Shown: piece by piece, positions 40,201 to 52,200 of the stretch
Position numbering within the stretch: position 1 is the stretch's first letter
Layout: each line of letters starts with the position of its first letter
Assembly (NCBI RefSeq): GCF_002443255.2
Contig: NW_019211454.1
Coordinates: 24,194,782 to 24,258,781 of the forward strand
Length of the DNA stretch: 64,000 nt
Origin: Varroa destructor
Lineage: Eukaryota; Arthropoda; Arachnida; Mesostigmata; Varroidae
Reading direction: 5' to 3'
The notes under the pieces: model-generated
Seen by the model: the letters and a program-made list of their open reading frames with translations, nothing else
Database searches by the model: none
Told to the model about the DNA's origin: nothing
Program-made: the position numbers and the translations under genes

Positions 40201-43200
40201 CAACTGTGGCGTGTCTCGTAAAGCTTTGTACGGCATGGCCTGTCTTAATTGGCTAAAACAATCATTACGTAAAACAGGTCTTATTCGTATAAGAGACGTT
40301 CCCGTTCTACTATGTGTAAGTTATTTCATACTTAGCAATACAATAGGCTTACTTATATCGTCTCAGGACTTACCAGACTTGCCAGAATGAATTGCGTGTT
40401 GAGATTCTTGAAGCTTTTTACCTCTCTAATCATTCCAGTGAGTACAGTCTTTATCAAACTGGGTTTATTTACGTTGAGTACGATTTTCTCGATGTTATCC
40501 GGCCGTAATCTTCCTAACGAGGATAGCTCGAGAACGGCATCGCTAGCCTCAGCCTCGCTTTTCACCTTTTTCGCGATCGAAACCTTTACTCCGGAGTTCT
40601 GAATAGCCTCTGTTGTCGTTGTAAAGGCCGCACAGCAAAGAAACATGCATACGAACACTCGAATGAGTACACTTAGGATATTATTCGTGTCACACTGCTG
40701 AGTACAATCACGTCAGTCGCTTTCTCACAACAGTGTACTTAGCTTAGGATAGGCCGAGCGTTTCTGCCAGTACTTAACATCTTATCCGTCACCCTTCTCT
40801 TTTCCTGACCTCCCTTCCCTACGCCCTTTCTTCCGCATCTGCTTGTCAGTCTCGGAACAGCCAATACAGGAACCCAAATGCGCCTCCCTGCATGCATAGC
40901 AACGTATAAGCTAAGGTCGTCTCGCTCAGATGTGGTGAGGGCTTTTATGGTCGTGCGGCCGCATCCACGGAGCGCTGAGCAAGCCGGCCGTCAAGATGAG
41001 CATGAACCAAACCAGCCCAGCTGGCACGTTCTGGCTTATTGCTCAGTCGCGTTAGCGTTAGTCCTGCAGGTCTGTGGTGGAATGAAACGGCTGAGGCTCT
41101 GTGGTAGGGGGGGCCCGACAATCTTTTCCCGTATACACTGAATAGAACAATTCCAGAGTGCGTCTGCCTCTAACCCCCTAACGCTGGCGGTTGTACTTAT
41201 CTCCATTTGCGTTCGCCTCTGTTCGCTCGTCCCCACCACCTCTGGGTAGCCGGAAAGCGAAACTGGAAACGAGCACACGCAGGCCGCCTCGTTATGTTCA
41301 GGGCTAAGCGGCTTGTCATAAAAGATGACGTATTTCGTGGCCGACGTGGAGCCAAGTAGGGAATTATTTCTACTACTAGTATTACAGCAAGCTGGTTGGT
41401 AGCAGGACTCAAGGGGGTAGAATAAAATAGGCTCTGAGTATGATCCACATAGAAGCTTCTGCCTCATGCGTTCTCCGCTGCCGTGTATTTTTTATATCAG
41501 GCCGATGAAACGGTTGGCTCTCGAATTTCGACTAGGGCAACTTTAATTCCAGCTCATCTTCCCTGCAGAGTTTTCACGTCCCTTTCATTTGTCCTGCGGG
41601 AAGACGAAAATGCTCAGTAGGCGTGGCTCGCTCATTCATCAAAGAAAGAGTTAGTAAAGAAGCGCTGAGTCGAACCCGACTGAACTAGGCCCGAGTCAAG
41701 TTGTCAAACCTAGCTCTGTCCAGATGAACTCAAGTGAACCAAGATTGACCGATAACGCAAGCCGCTGCTGTCGACCGACGGCGACCACCCGTCGAGGCAA
41801 ATGGCAAGCCAGCCAACTGGCCAAAGCCAGTCGCCGGCTACAATAGCAGGCCGCGTGGGGGACGCAAAAATCACTTCCTTGGCCTCGTCCGAATGTCAGT
41901 CACGTCTTGTCGAATTTGTTTCTTCTTCGCTCTCCGAATGGTCAATTCTTGAAATTTAACTCGGTGCTCATTGCTTCGGCAATTCAACCAACGCCCTAGC
42001 GGCATCAAGAGTAACACCATCAGCAGCTGTTACGATTATTGCATTGCGGCAGTTGCCCCTACTGAGTAGCTCCTAGCTGGTGCTCTTATCGCTCGCTTCT
42101 CGGCCTCACTTGAGGTGAATTTATAAAACAGTTAAACGATATGAATATCTATAAGTTGACGACACTGACCGTTTCAACAATTTTCCTGTCGTCGAATAAC
42201 CGGCCTTTCGCCAGTTCCGTCAGCCATATTAGACATTTTCATATTGCTGTCAACAGCATTATCGTAATTCGACTGCAAGCTAGGAGTATTTCAGTGTTTT
42301 CTGCCTTTTCCAATCCAGTTTTTATGTGCGAGCGACACTTGCGTTAATTCTTAGGTTTGTCGACCTTTCCTTTCGATTTATCGGTACGTTCTTTTGTCCA
42401 TCGTTCCTTTAAGGGGATATTGGGACTATCAGAAATCTTTTTGCAGTTTCTTATGGACTCGATCTAATGGGTGGGCACTATTAGCTTTCACCATACGCTT
42501 TTCCTCTGTATACACCCTGAACAGGTCGACTTTAGTCAATTTAAGCGGCAAACGAGCATAGGATGAATAAACAAAAAGGGTACGTACCGAATCATCTAAA
42601 AGCCAGATGTCAACAGAAATCGTGAAGAAGCCAGCAGGCTGAGAAAAACGGGCAACGAATAGAGAGTGGGGATGTCTGGGGGCACATACAGACATACAAA
42701 GAAAATGAAAGCCGAAGAGAAAGCGAAAAAAACTGGATGGGTCTACGAAATGGAGACAATCTGCCCATCTATGACAAGGATGTTGAGCGCCCCGGGCTCT
42801 GAAGATATTGCCTGGGATTATGATGCTATATAAAAAAAACACAGCCATTTCGCCCACTCATCCGTCTTACCCGTTCGAGTCTGATTACGGTGTCTTCGAA
42901 GTTGCGCATATATCTAGGCGCGTATGTACACCAGAGAAATAGTTCTAGGTTGATTGTTTCGGAAAAGAAACGGAAATCTCAATAAACGCGATTTCCTGCC
43001 ATTTCCTTTGAAAAAGGAATTAGTTCACTTTTTTTTTCACAAGCGCCCGTATATATTACTGCATACATCTCGGTCTCATCATCAAAAGAACATGTTTTTG
43101 AAAAAAGAAAATTTATCAGTGTTAGAGCTAAATGATTCTTCTAATCGTTTAGATAGCACCTTGCTATTATTATTCTCATTTATTACTAAAAAGGTAATAC

Positions 43201-46200
43201 TATTGAATAAATAGTTGATTAGCTACTTTAAGACTGCTCCACTTACCTAAAATATCCGGAGCAGCTGAATCATCGTGGATGTAGGCCACCTGCTGCCATT
43301 TGTAGCGTCTCAAAAGGGCGGCCACTGCTTCCGCTAATGGGACGAATGTGCTAATACCCAAATTAGATGTTGCCGAGCTGCCAGACCCGCTGCTTCCGTC
43401 CGCGACGGCACGAGCCGCATTCGATATTGACGCTGAGAATGAAGAACGGCTAGATACTCCTGGTGAAGGCCCACTAAACGACTGAGTACTCACGATTGGA
43501 ATGTGGAAATGCGACGAGTACGACGTAAGCATGTCACGCACTACTGGCGGCGAATCCGGCGGAATGATGAAGGCTAGGACGCCTTCCTTCATAAGCTGGC
43601 ACACTGATTTCAAACGAAGCAGCAGTAACAGCAATAACGAAGAATGAATGATAGCAAAACACAGAAAAAGCACAGCAAAAAAAGCTAAATTAGAAACGAA
43701 GTAACAGATAATAGAGCTCTGAGCTGGTAGTCACATCTGTCATCGTCTCTACGTTTATATTGTTCGGTTTTACGTTGGAGTATTTAAGTTTGTAGCCATC
43801 GCCACGGTGCTTCTTGGTGGCATCGACACCCACGTGATACCGTGGCGTATATGGTTATATAGTAATACTAGGACGGCGTAGGACGAAACGAAGTAATTGT
43901 TGGTAATTATCCGTCTTAAGCTAATTTTGTTACTGTAGTTGTTGTAGCGCACTAGTTCTGGTCGGGTGATGATCAACACGCCACTTCCGCGGCAGCTCAA
44001 AATCATCGTATTGTTTTGATGCCTAATAAGAAAAACGAGACTTCTCGCAGAGAAACAAATGACCGCCTCGATCGAGGTGTTAAAAAGCACTAAGTTTTGG
44101 ATCAAAGCTGAAAGGATAAAGAAAAAAAAAAATCGATCCTGCAGTTCTACCAGCTTCAATCGAACTACGCTGAACTATAATAGATAGCTTAGCAACAATA
44201 TCTGGCCGAGAGCAACCGTTCTTGTTAAAGTAGCAATGAAAACTGGCTTTGTTGTCATATCATCTATGAGTATTTCAGCCTGGTTTCAATAGGGTCTATT
44301 GAAGTATATCTACAGCGATTCTGAAACGGTATTGCAGTAAAGCAAATCGAAAGATCCAATGATATGACCATGTCCTACTATCAACTCATTGGCAGAGTTA
44401 CGCGCAAATTGAATGAGATTATTATTATTTTGTGAAGAGGATTCACTGCGATGCAAAGCCTGCGGCATTCGAACCCATGTATAGCTTTCTATTCGTCATT
44501 TTCCATCATAAAACTCTGGATAATGGCCAAGGATATGAGTATGAGTGCGAAGCAGCAGTGATGACATTTTTATGGAAAATTGTTGATTTCACTGGGCTAG
44601 ACTATGTCTAATAATACTAGCAATTTCCTAGCAAGTAAAAAGCGACGCTGAAGACTAATCCAATACGGTTTTCCTTACCTGAACAGTTGTAATTGGAACA
44701 TAGTTGGCATCTGTGAAGAAGAGTAAATTTGTCTGTGTGACACATTTGATAAAAGATTTGATAGATTTTTTCAGTGTTCATCTGTAAGCATAGGATCGAC
44801 CTTCGCTTACCTCTCATGTTCTTGGACATTGCTAACACCCTTTGCTGTCGGTACGAGTCATGTATTAAACCAGACTGTTATCTCTCCACAACTTCAAGTA
44901 GATTCAAGAACATTCTGTTATTTTGAGTGTTCTAATTCACAATTATTATATCATCCACAGTGCTTCAGGATGAAATCTCGATTTTTCTTCCTGCGCCTGT
45001 TAAGTTTCCACTAAATTCTTCTTTTTGACATAATTAAGTTCTATTACTAGTTGCCAGAAATTTCATAACAGGCGTTCAAAATACGAACGCCAAGGTTTAC
45101 CTGCTTGTAATGGCAACGATGTTTACTAAGTATGCATCCCCTCTGGTACCAAGTAATCTCGTAGCCTGAAAAGATTTAATCGACCTTTATTTTTGCTTGA
45201 GCCACTTACACCGAGGCCATGGCCAGAAAGCTCGAAAACGATGCAAACAACAGTTAAGTATAACAACAATATCCGCGCAGATACGATCAGTTGCTGGGCG
45301 GGCCGTTAGTAATAACAAATATACAAAGTAAGTAAGTTGTTCATGTGAGTCGCTTGTTCCTTCCGGCCCCACACACCCCACCTCTATCTATTGCCTCTTC
45401 GTTGTCTTCATGATTAACGCTTTTTTTAAGTGAATGCCATTTGCTGTGGGCGTGTTATTGCGTGGTCTGAGTGCTGTGTGTCTTCGACGTAATTTACGTT
45501 TTCGTCGTCGTTGTTCTAGTACGAGTGCGAATAGCAGTTGTTATTGCTGGTCTTTATGCGGTAATCGCGGTTAGGCTTCCGACTCTGTCGATTTGCACAA
45601 ATACTGAGCGAAACCCAACTGTCTATGTTAACGGATCCAGCTTCTCTGAGTCTTCTTCTTGATGATGACCCTGTCGAGTAGCCGGAACAGCAAGGTCTTC
45701 ACCGAAACGACAAGAGCCCAAGGCTTGCATTACCACCCCCAAAACGGCCCCGTTCTCTTCGGCTGCCTCTCAACAGCTTGTCTTCTCCGTCTGTGACTCG
45801 ACAAGTTATCTCTTGGCTTCGAGAGCTCTCACGACGGTACTGGCACAACGAAACAGCAAAACCTTGGAGGCAGTATCGTCCCGCTTCACTGCGCATGCAG
45901 AACGTACCATTCGCATGGTCGCTGGCCGAGAAAGAGTAATATTTAGCTTACAATGGGTATTACACTCAGCCGTGTGCGCCTTTAGCTATAGGTGCTAGCT
46001 AATGACCAGAAGTTGTTGCGGGCTAGATAGAAAGCATTATAGCAGTTTACGATTATAGGTGGTAATGTATTGCACAGTCAGCGTGCTTGCACACCCCAAG
46101 GATAATATTATGATTGTCTTTGTGTGTCTCAGATATTTCCACGTTAACATAAAACAGTTTTAAACAGTTAGCTAAAGCGAACTATTCATTCAGGCTTCTT

Positions 46201-49200
46201 TCTATAAGTTCAAGCAGGACAACGCTAGTTTATGCAGAACATCACGTCTATATTTAAAATTTTCAGATTCGTAGCAAATAAATTTTTCGAGAAAAAATTA
46301 TAGTGTTGTACTTTCCAAACTGGAGTAAATACTCAGTTCCTTCCCGGAATATAAAAATGATTCGTAATTACGTCTTGTATTAAAGTTTACAATCAATACA
46401 TAATTATACATTTTAAATATTGGGCTTACTTATCAGTTATTTCTGCTTTAGCTAACGCAGCATGTTAGCTACACCGTAGAAACAGTTCGTACAGATATGG
46501 TAAACAGTTAGTTAATAGTATAGGTAAAGCGTTCGTTCGACCACCGCATTCTCACCTGTTAGAATACGGAGGTCTTTGAAAGACCGCTGCCGAAAAGCCG
46601 AGATAGCGTTTGGCTTGGCAGAGTGCTTTCTCACCCAATGTAGCGCTTCTACTTTTCCCTTGGTTACAATGTTCTTCTCGATGGTTCGTGTCTCTTTTCT
46701 ATTTCTTTTCGTTTCCCCATCTTTAGCGGGTCTTCTTCGTCCTTGTTGTGTGGTGGCCCAGTGACTTTCTCTGCGAGCTTCCGATGACTACGCTTCCGGC
46801 AAGGTGTTGCATTGCTAGACCGATCTTCCCCTCAATAGATATATGTGTGGGGTGTTCGGTCGCTGGGTTAGGTTCGATTCATTCTTAGATAGACCCCGGC
46901 CTGTCGGTTGCTTGGCCTAACCACGATACTGAGAAATTATGGGACAGAGCATATAGTAAGCCTGGTATAGCTACCTCTGCTCCAGCTTACCTGCATGCTA
47001 CCGGCACGCTTGACATATAGGGAAAGCGGAGCTACACAACATGTAGTTGTATTACCGTCGAATTGCGGCAGGGTCTCTAACAGGACAGCAACGGCCTAGC
47101 GTAACCGTGAACTTCGGCTTGAGTGCTGACTGCAAAGACTGTCAATTGTGCGTGTGTCTCATAGTTCGTGACAAGTAAACCTAAGGAAAACAAGGAAAGC
47201 CTGTAAAAAAACATTTCTCTACAGGACTCCGAGTGTTGATATAGTACTTTAAAAGAGACTTTTCTAGTCAAGCCACGGATGACCCAGGTGACGAGTGAAC
47301 CGACCCAGAGACGTGCCGCCTCCATTCCTGCAGCCTCGCTATTCCCCGCTCCTAGCGCGGTCCCACTTATGGACGTTACCCTAGTGTGACTAGGTCTGCG
47401 GTCTCCGTTTTTCCTTTTGGCAACGTCTCCCCCCCGCCCCTTCTTCACCCAGCAACCTCCCTCTTGTCTATCCTTCCTGCCCAGACTGAGGTCCATCGAC
47501 AGAAAGGCTAGCTGGCGTGCAGCTCATTGATGACGACCAACGCTTTCGCTGGCTGCCAAATAGGCCAAGCAGGCCTTTTACTTCTTCGTGCTCGGATTCC
47601 TCCAGCGATAAGGCCCCGAACCAACTATTCAATGAAAGGCAAAGTCCACCTGCTGGCAAAGTCCTTTAGCTGCTCAAATGCGGCGCAAATGCTGCATCCA
47701 CTATCCTTATAGAGACCTTGATGACCGCCCTTTAGCGAACCAACAAGAAACGAATAAAAACGTATGACGGAATTCCCTTTCAGACAATCATATCACACAC
47801 AATGCTGATATTAAATAACCCGTATTAGTTCCTGATCGTCCAGGCGTGAATGGAAAATACTGAAATCTTACTAAAACTATTATTCTTAGATTTATACTGA
47901 ATATTGTGTGATAAGAAACTCGTAGGTTTTACTATCCAGTTTATAGTTTTCAAGATTACTTACTAGGAGCTATCAACTTTATGAATAGTCTCTGCTGAAA
48001 TATTAGTTTAAGAAATGAGATTATGTGGTTCTAAAAAGATCGTTTTCGTTACCCAATTTATTACCAAATTAAGTCACATTTATAAAGTAAAAAAACATAG
48101 GTGCAAAGAATAAAAATTTCAATTGATAAAGGATTTAAATGATATTTAAAAAAAGAGCTAAAACTGGTGTTGGAAAAACGATACAAATAGCAAAACTAAA
48201 AACCAAAAAATTAGAAAAAACATGAATAGAAAACATATCACCAAAAAAAGACTAGATAAATGATAAAACCGTATTTATTATCGTTTTAGATACAAGGGGA
48301 ACCTATTTTCTAAACCTAATAGATGTACTTCCCGTTGGACCATGACGTTTACCCGCTGAAACTAAACATTTCTATTGTCTGATCTTTTGATTAGACACCA
48401 CCTACCAGCTGTGACGATTTGAAGATAGTCCGCGCTATCCAATCGTTTCGTTACCATGTTTACCTCGAGGGTTTTACTATCGAAGTTTTTGATAGCGTAT
48501 TTAATGATCCCTTCATAGACATCTTGCTTTGGAAGAATCGTACCTGTAACAGGAATGAAGCATTAGAATCTATTCTGAACACCAACCATTTATTTTGGTA
48601 TCGGAAATGCGTGTGTCTATTGAAGCTAGCTAGGAAGGGCGCGATACTGGGCTATATTTGCGGCTAGACTTTTCAATACAATATCAGTTGTATACAAAGA
48701 AGTTAGGGCGCCCAATTCTCTGTATATGGGAGGAAAGAGGGGTAGAGTTGAACGTTAGAAGTAGAAAAACTTATCGCATCAAATTGTATACAGTCTTCCC
48801 CCATCTCTCCATGAGGCGAAAATTGGGCAGGCAGCGACGCCTACAAGGGAAAGTCGTTCACAGGCGCATTGGATAGGCATTATCGATGGTTTTGAAAGAG
48901 TGCCTACACTCCTCACAGTTGCACACTCATACGCACGCACAATGTCGCGTAAACTCTCAGGCCTACTTCTGTGACACAGCAGCCGATAGCCAGTGTTATT
49001 GACACTACAAACAACAGCAGTATCGATCCTACGTCGTACAATATTTAGCTCAAACAACTTTGAGACCAACCGCTCTTTACCAGTGGGAGGAGGAACTGCG
49101 GTTACGAAACGATCGTTAGCGGCCAAAGGAAAACGAGCAAGAGGTAGCGAAAGATGGGAGTGAAGTCGAAAGAATGGATCTTTGTCACCATAGGATCCCA

Positions 49201-52200
49201 ATGTTCTCGCGTCGGGGTTTTGTTTAGCACACAGGACAGGCTAGTGTTGACACAAAAAATGATTTAGAGCATCGTGCGGCCGGCACAACACCATGGCGTA
49301 CCACATGATAACCGAAGTGGCGTAGTCGTCCGAGAAGTCATTGCCGTTGCTGTCGCTGCCGACTCTACTGTTACGGCAACCACTGCCGTTCTCAACATCT
49401 TTTGGAGGTTGAAGTCGCCACCATCATTTAGCAACCAACGTTCTCGTCGTTGCTGTCTCCTCTCAGGATCCAACTGTTTCCCGGAAAGTCGGTCTTAAAC
49501 TGTGTTTGAAGGCTAGCTAACTGCGCTTGATCAAGGCGCGTGCTTGTCCATAACTAGTACACATCTTAACCTAACGCTATGGTTTTCGTCTACCGCTCCC
49601 TCTGCCTTGATTCTACAACCAGGTTTTGAGTGAGTCATTCAGTCACTCCTTAAAGTTGGCCTCAATTGCTGCTCGTCTCTTCTGCCTTTTCCGCGATGGT
49701 AGTATCCCAGCCCCGCTGCCCCCGATGTCCCTCTTCTACTACTAAGCTCTTCTTTTTTCGCCTCTGCCTTCACAGGTCAGTTCTATGATCGCTAGTGGCC
49801 AGTCGAAAGCATCGTTAGAGAGGACCACGTCGAGTCCATAGAATTTTCTTTCGGAATGGCCAGCCAGTCAGACGCTGGCCAAACCAGATAACGTTCGCAC
49901 ACGAACCTCCAGACACACTTCCACACGCACCGCTGACATAGCACTGTCTACGGTGGGCTTAGAGCTGGTAATGCCAGCGCCGCTCCGAATAACCTAGATA
50001 CCAACGAAGGCGTCTCACTTGCGGACTCTGTTTCCTTATAGCGGCGGCAGCCACTGGGAAAAGCTGTACAGAACCTGCCGACGAGGAGCGAATCCAACTT
50101 TAGCCTGCTAGTGCAGAAAAGGGGGACGAAGAGAGCTCTGGGCATATGGAGGCGCAATTGGGTGGTCCTTTCACCCATTGCCACTCAGAAAGACTGTATC
50201 AACAGTAGCTATCGAATGCTTGGCCGTACCCCAAGGCCCATCCCCGGTCAGTTAGTGCTAGTAGTCGCAGTAGCAGCAATATTGAACTACTCCCCAAAGG
50301 GAGATTCGCGATTCGACTGTTCGTTCTTATTCTCTCTTTTAGCTTTTCCTTCGTTTTATGCCGACGCCGGATGTTCTCGACAAAAGAACAGCTCGGTGCA
50401 GCTTTGGTCGATAATTTCAGAACAAGATGTACGATAGACTGAGGCGACAGCAATAACGTAAGAGATACACCTGTGTCGTTGAAGGGGTAAAAAGCGCTTC
50501 AAACTATATGCGTATTTTTTACTGCATCCATCTAGTATTAGTGCAACAACGGGGTCGTATAGGGCAGTTTTCGATGAAACAGACAATTTATGAAGAATTG
50601 CAAAAGGGACAAATTAAACTCTCTCTCTAGTTCATACATCGTAAAGCTTAATCTTTCCACATCTACAATAGTCTGGTCGTCCTTATCACTTTTTCTTCGA
50701 GTAATGCATTTTAATTCCTTTAGCTGTGTCTATTGTATATATATTTAATGATAGAATATTAGGTCTCAAAAGCTTTTGGGTGCTCTAGAGACTAAAAACT
50801 GGTCAAGTCAGCAGTGTTTTCGAGCGCGCACATGTGAATTTAGATTCAGCACAAAGCCCGTTTTTGTACCTTTGGATGTATAAACTATTTATTGTAAATA
50901 GTTAATAGGTAGGAATTTCATTAAGCTAAATGTGTCGAATCATAGGCGTGACGCTCGGTTTCAGGATAAAAAAATTGGTGGACTCGAATACGCCAGTGTT
51001 CATTTCATGATCTCCTAGGTGTCTTTAGAGAGTAAGGGTACAACACACCAAACAAACGTATCAGGAATGAGAAGATCTCTTCTCGAGCGATGTTATGCAG
51101 TGCTTATGTACAAGCATATATAAATTAACGTCTATTTTCAAACCGCTCATGTTCTTACGTAAGCAGAGTAAACCAACATTTTCTCGAAGAACGTCTTGTA
51201 ATGTTAGATCTATGTCCGTTTCGAATACCTTTCGGGCTACTGGGTACTGGTAGAGTAGTAGATACTTGTGTGGTATATGTACATCAATAATAGATTTTCG
51301 TGGTCGATATTGCTGTTGTCGGACATATAGAGCCAGTGAGTCGTTATTTTCAAATGAGTATATACATACAAACATAATGCTATTACCCAGATCGTCGTCT
51401 GCACTTGAATTTTTTGGCCAGTCTGGCAAGTGGAAGACATAACAAAAGCCTACAGTCAAACGGAATGGCCAGACAATGAGAAGGGGCAAAGAGAGAAGGG
51501 ATATTGTGGTCGCAGTTCGCGTTTCGAGCTGGGTAATAACAGCTGCTTCTGACCTCGCCGTCGAAACGTACGTGCGTTTCACGTGGCGGGATGCCAACTG
51601 AAACTGAGGACTCAGAGAAAAGATGCTGGATAAATAGAGATATATGAGCTAAAACGAATTGAAGAAGCCTTTGCCTCTACAGAACGGAAACCTTAAGGAC
51701 CTACCAAGTGGTCGACAAAACTCGCATAGAAATATCTCCACGCAACAACAATGATGAGAGAGCATCGAACACAAGTGCACTCTATACTCCACATGGCGGA
51801 AAGCAACGGGAAGATAGCGCCAAAAATAATTTTGCTCAACTGAATTCTCGCTTTCTTTCTTGTTTTCCTTCGCTCAATCCTCCTGACGTCTACCATTTCG
51901 TCCTGTCCTCTTTTGAGCTCTCTTCCCTAGAAGCTTCCCGACTTCGTCAGCTTGTTGGTTGGCGAGCAGGGTCGCGGGATTGTGCAGATAAACCCAAACG
52001 GGGCGCCGAATCTAAAGGCCCATGGTCGACTACGAAACGGCAATGTTGACACTTCATGTCGACAGCCTTTCTCGTTAACCCCTTTATATTCTTATTAAAT
52101 TATCTAGTACACACGAGCGCGAATGAAATTTCAATTTCATTAAGATATTTCCCGCTATATTCACTGTCTGCAGCAGTCTTGCAAAGCAGTAGTCGCCCTT

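Noticed and set aside
44679..45293. Chain of exon-like segments (44679-44710, 44811-44844, 45101-45165, 45210-45293) with good splice signals, first considered as the receptor's 5' exons
   Set aside because: The true upstream exons at 48406-48543 and 54324-54447 were found and join exon 4 in phase with family-like sequence. The 44-45 kb segments fall inside that intron and do not match the ATD.
46868..46885. GGTTCGATTC, a tRNA T-arm-like sequence
   Set aside because: No A box or cloverleaf pairing could be found upstream.
46991..47095. A 105-nt open segment with donor CAG|GTAAGC, reading AVAVLLETLPQF in frame
   Set aside because: The surrounding intron is phase 1. In the frame imposed by exon 3 the segment meets a stop, so it cannot be a normal receptor exon. 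It could at most be a poison exon.
51061..51597. A 178-codon minus-strand ORF with a hydrophobic segment, considered as the receptor signal-peptide exon
   Set aside because: It lacks an ATG. Its donor phase would fit exon 3, but the 54324-54447 exon supplies a much better first ATD strand and the signal peptide. No symmetrical acceptor allows it as a cassette.
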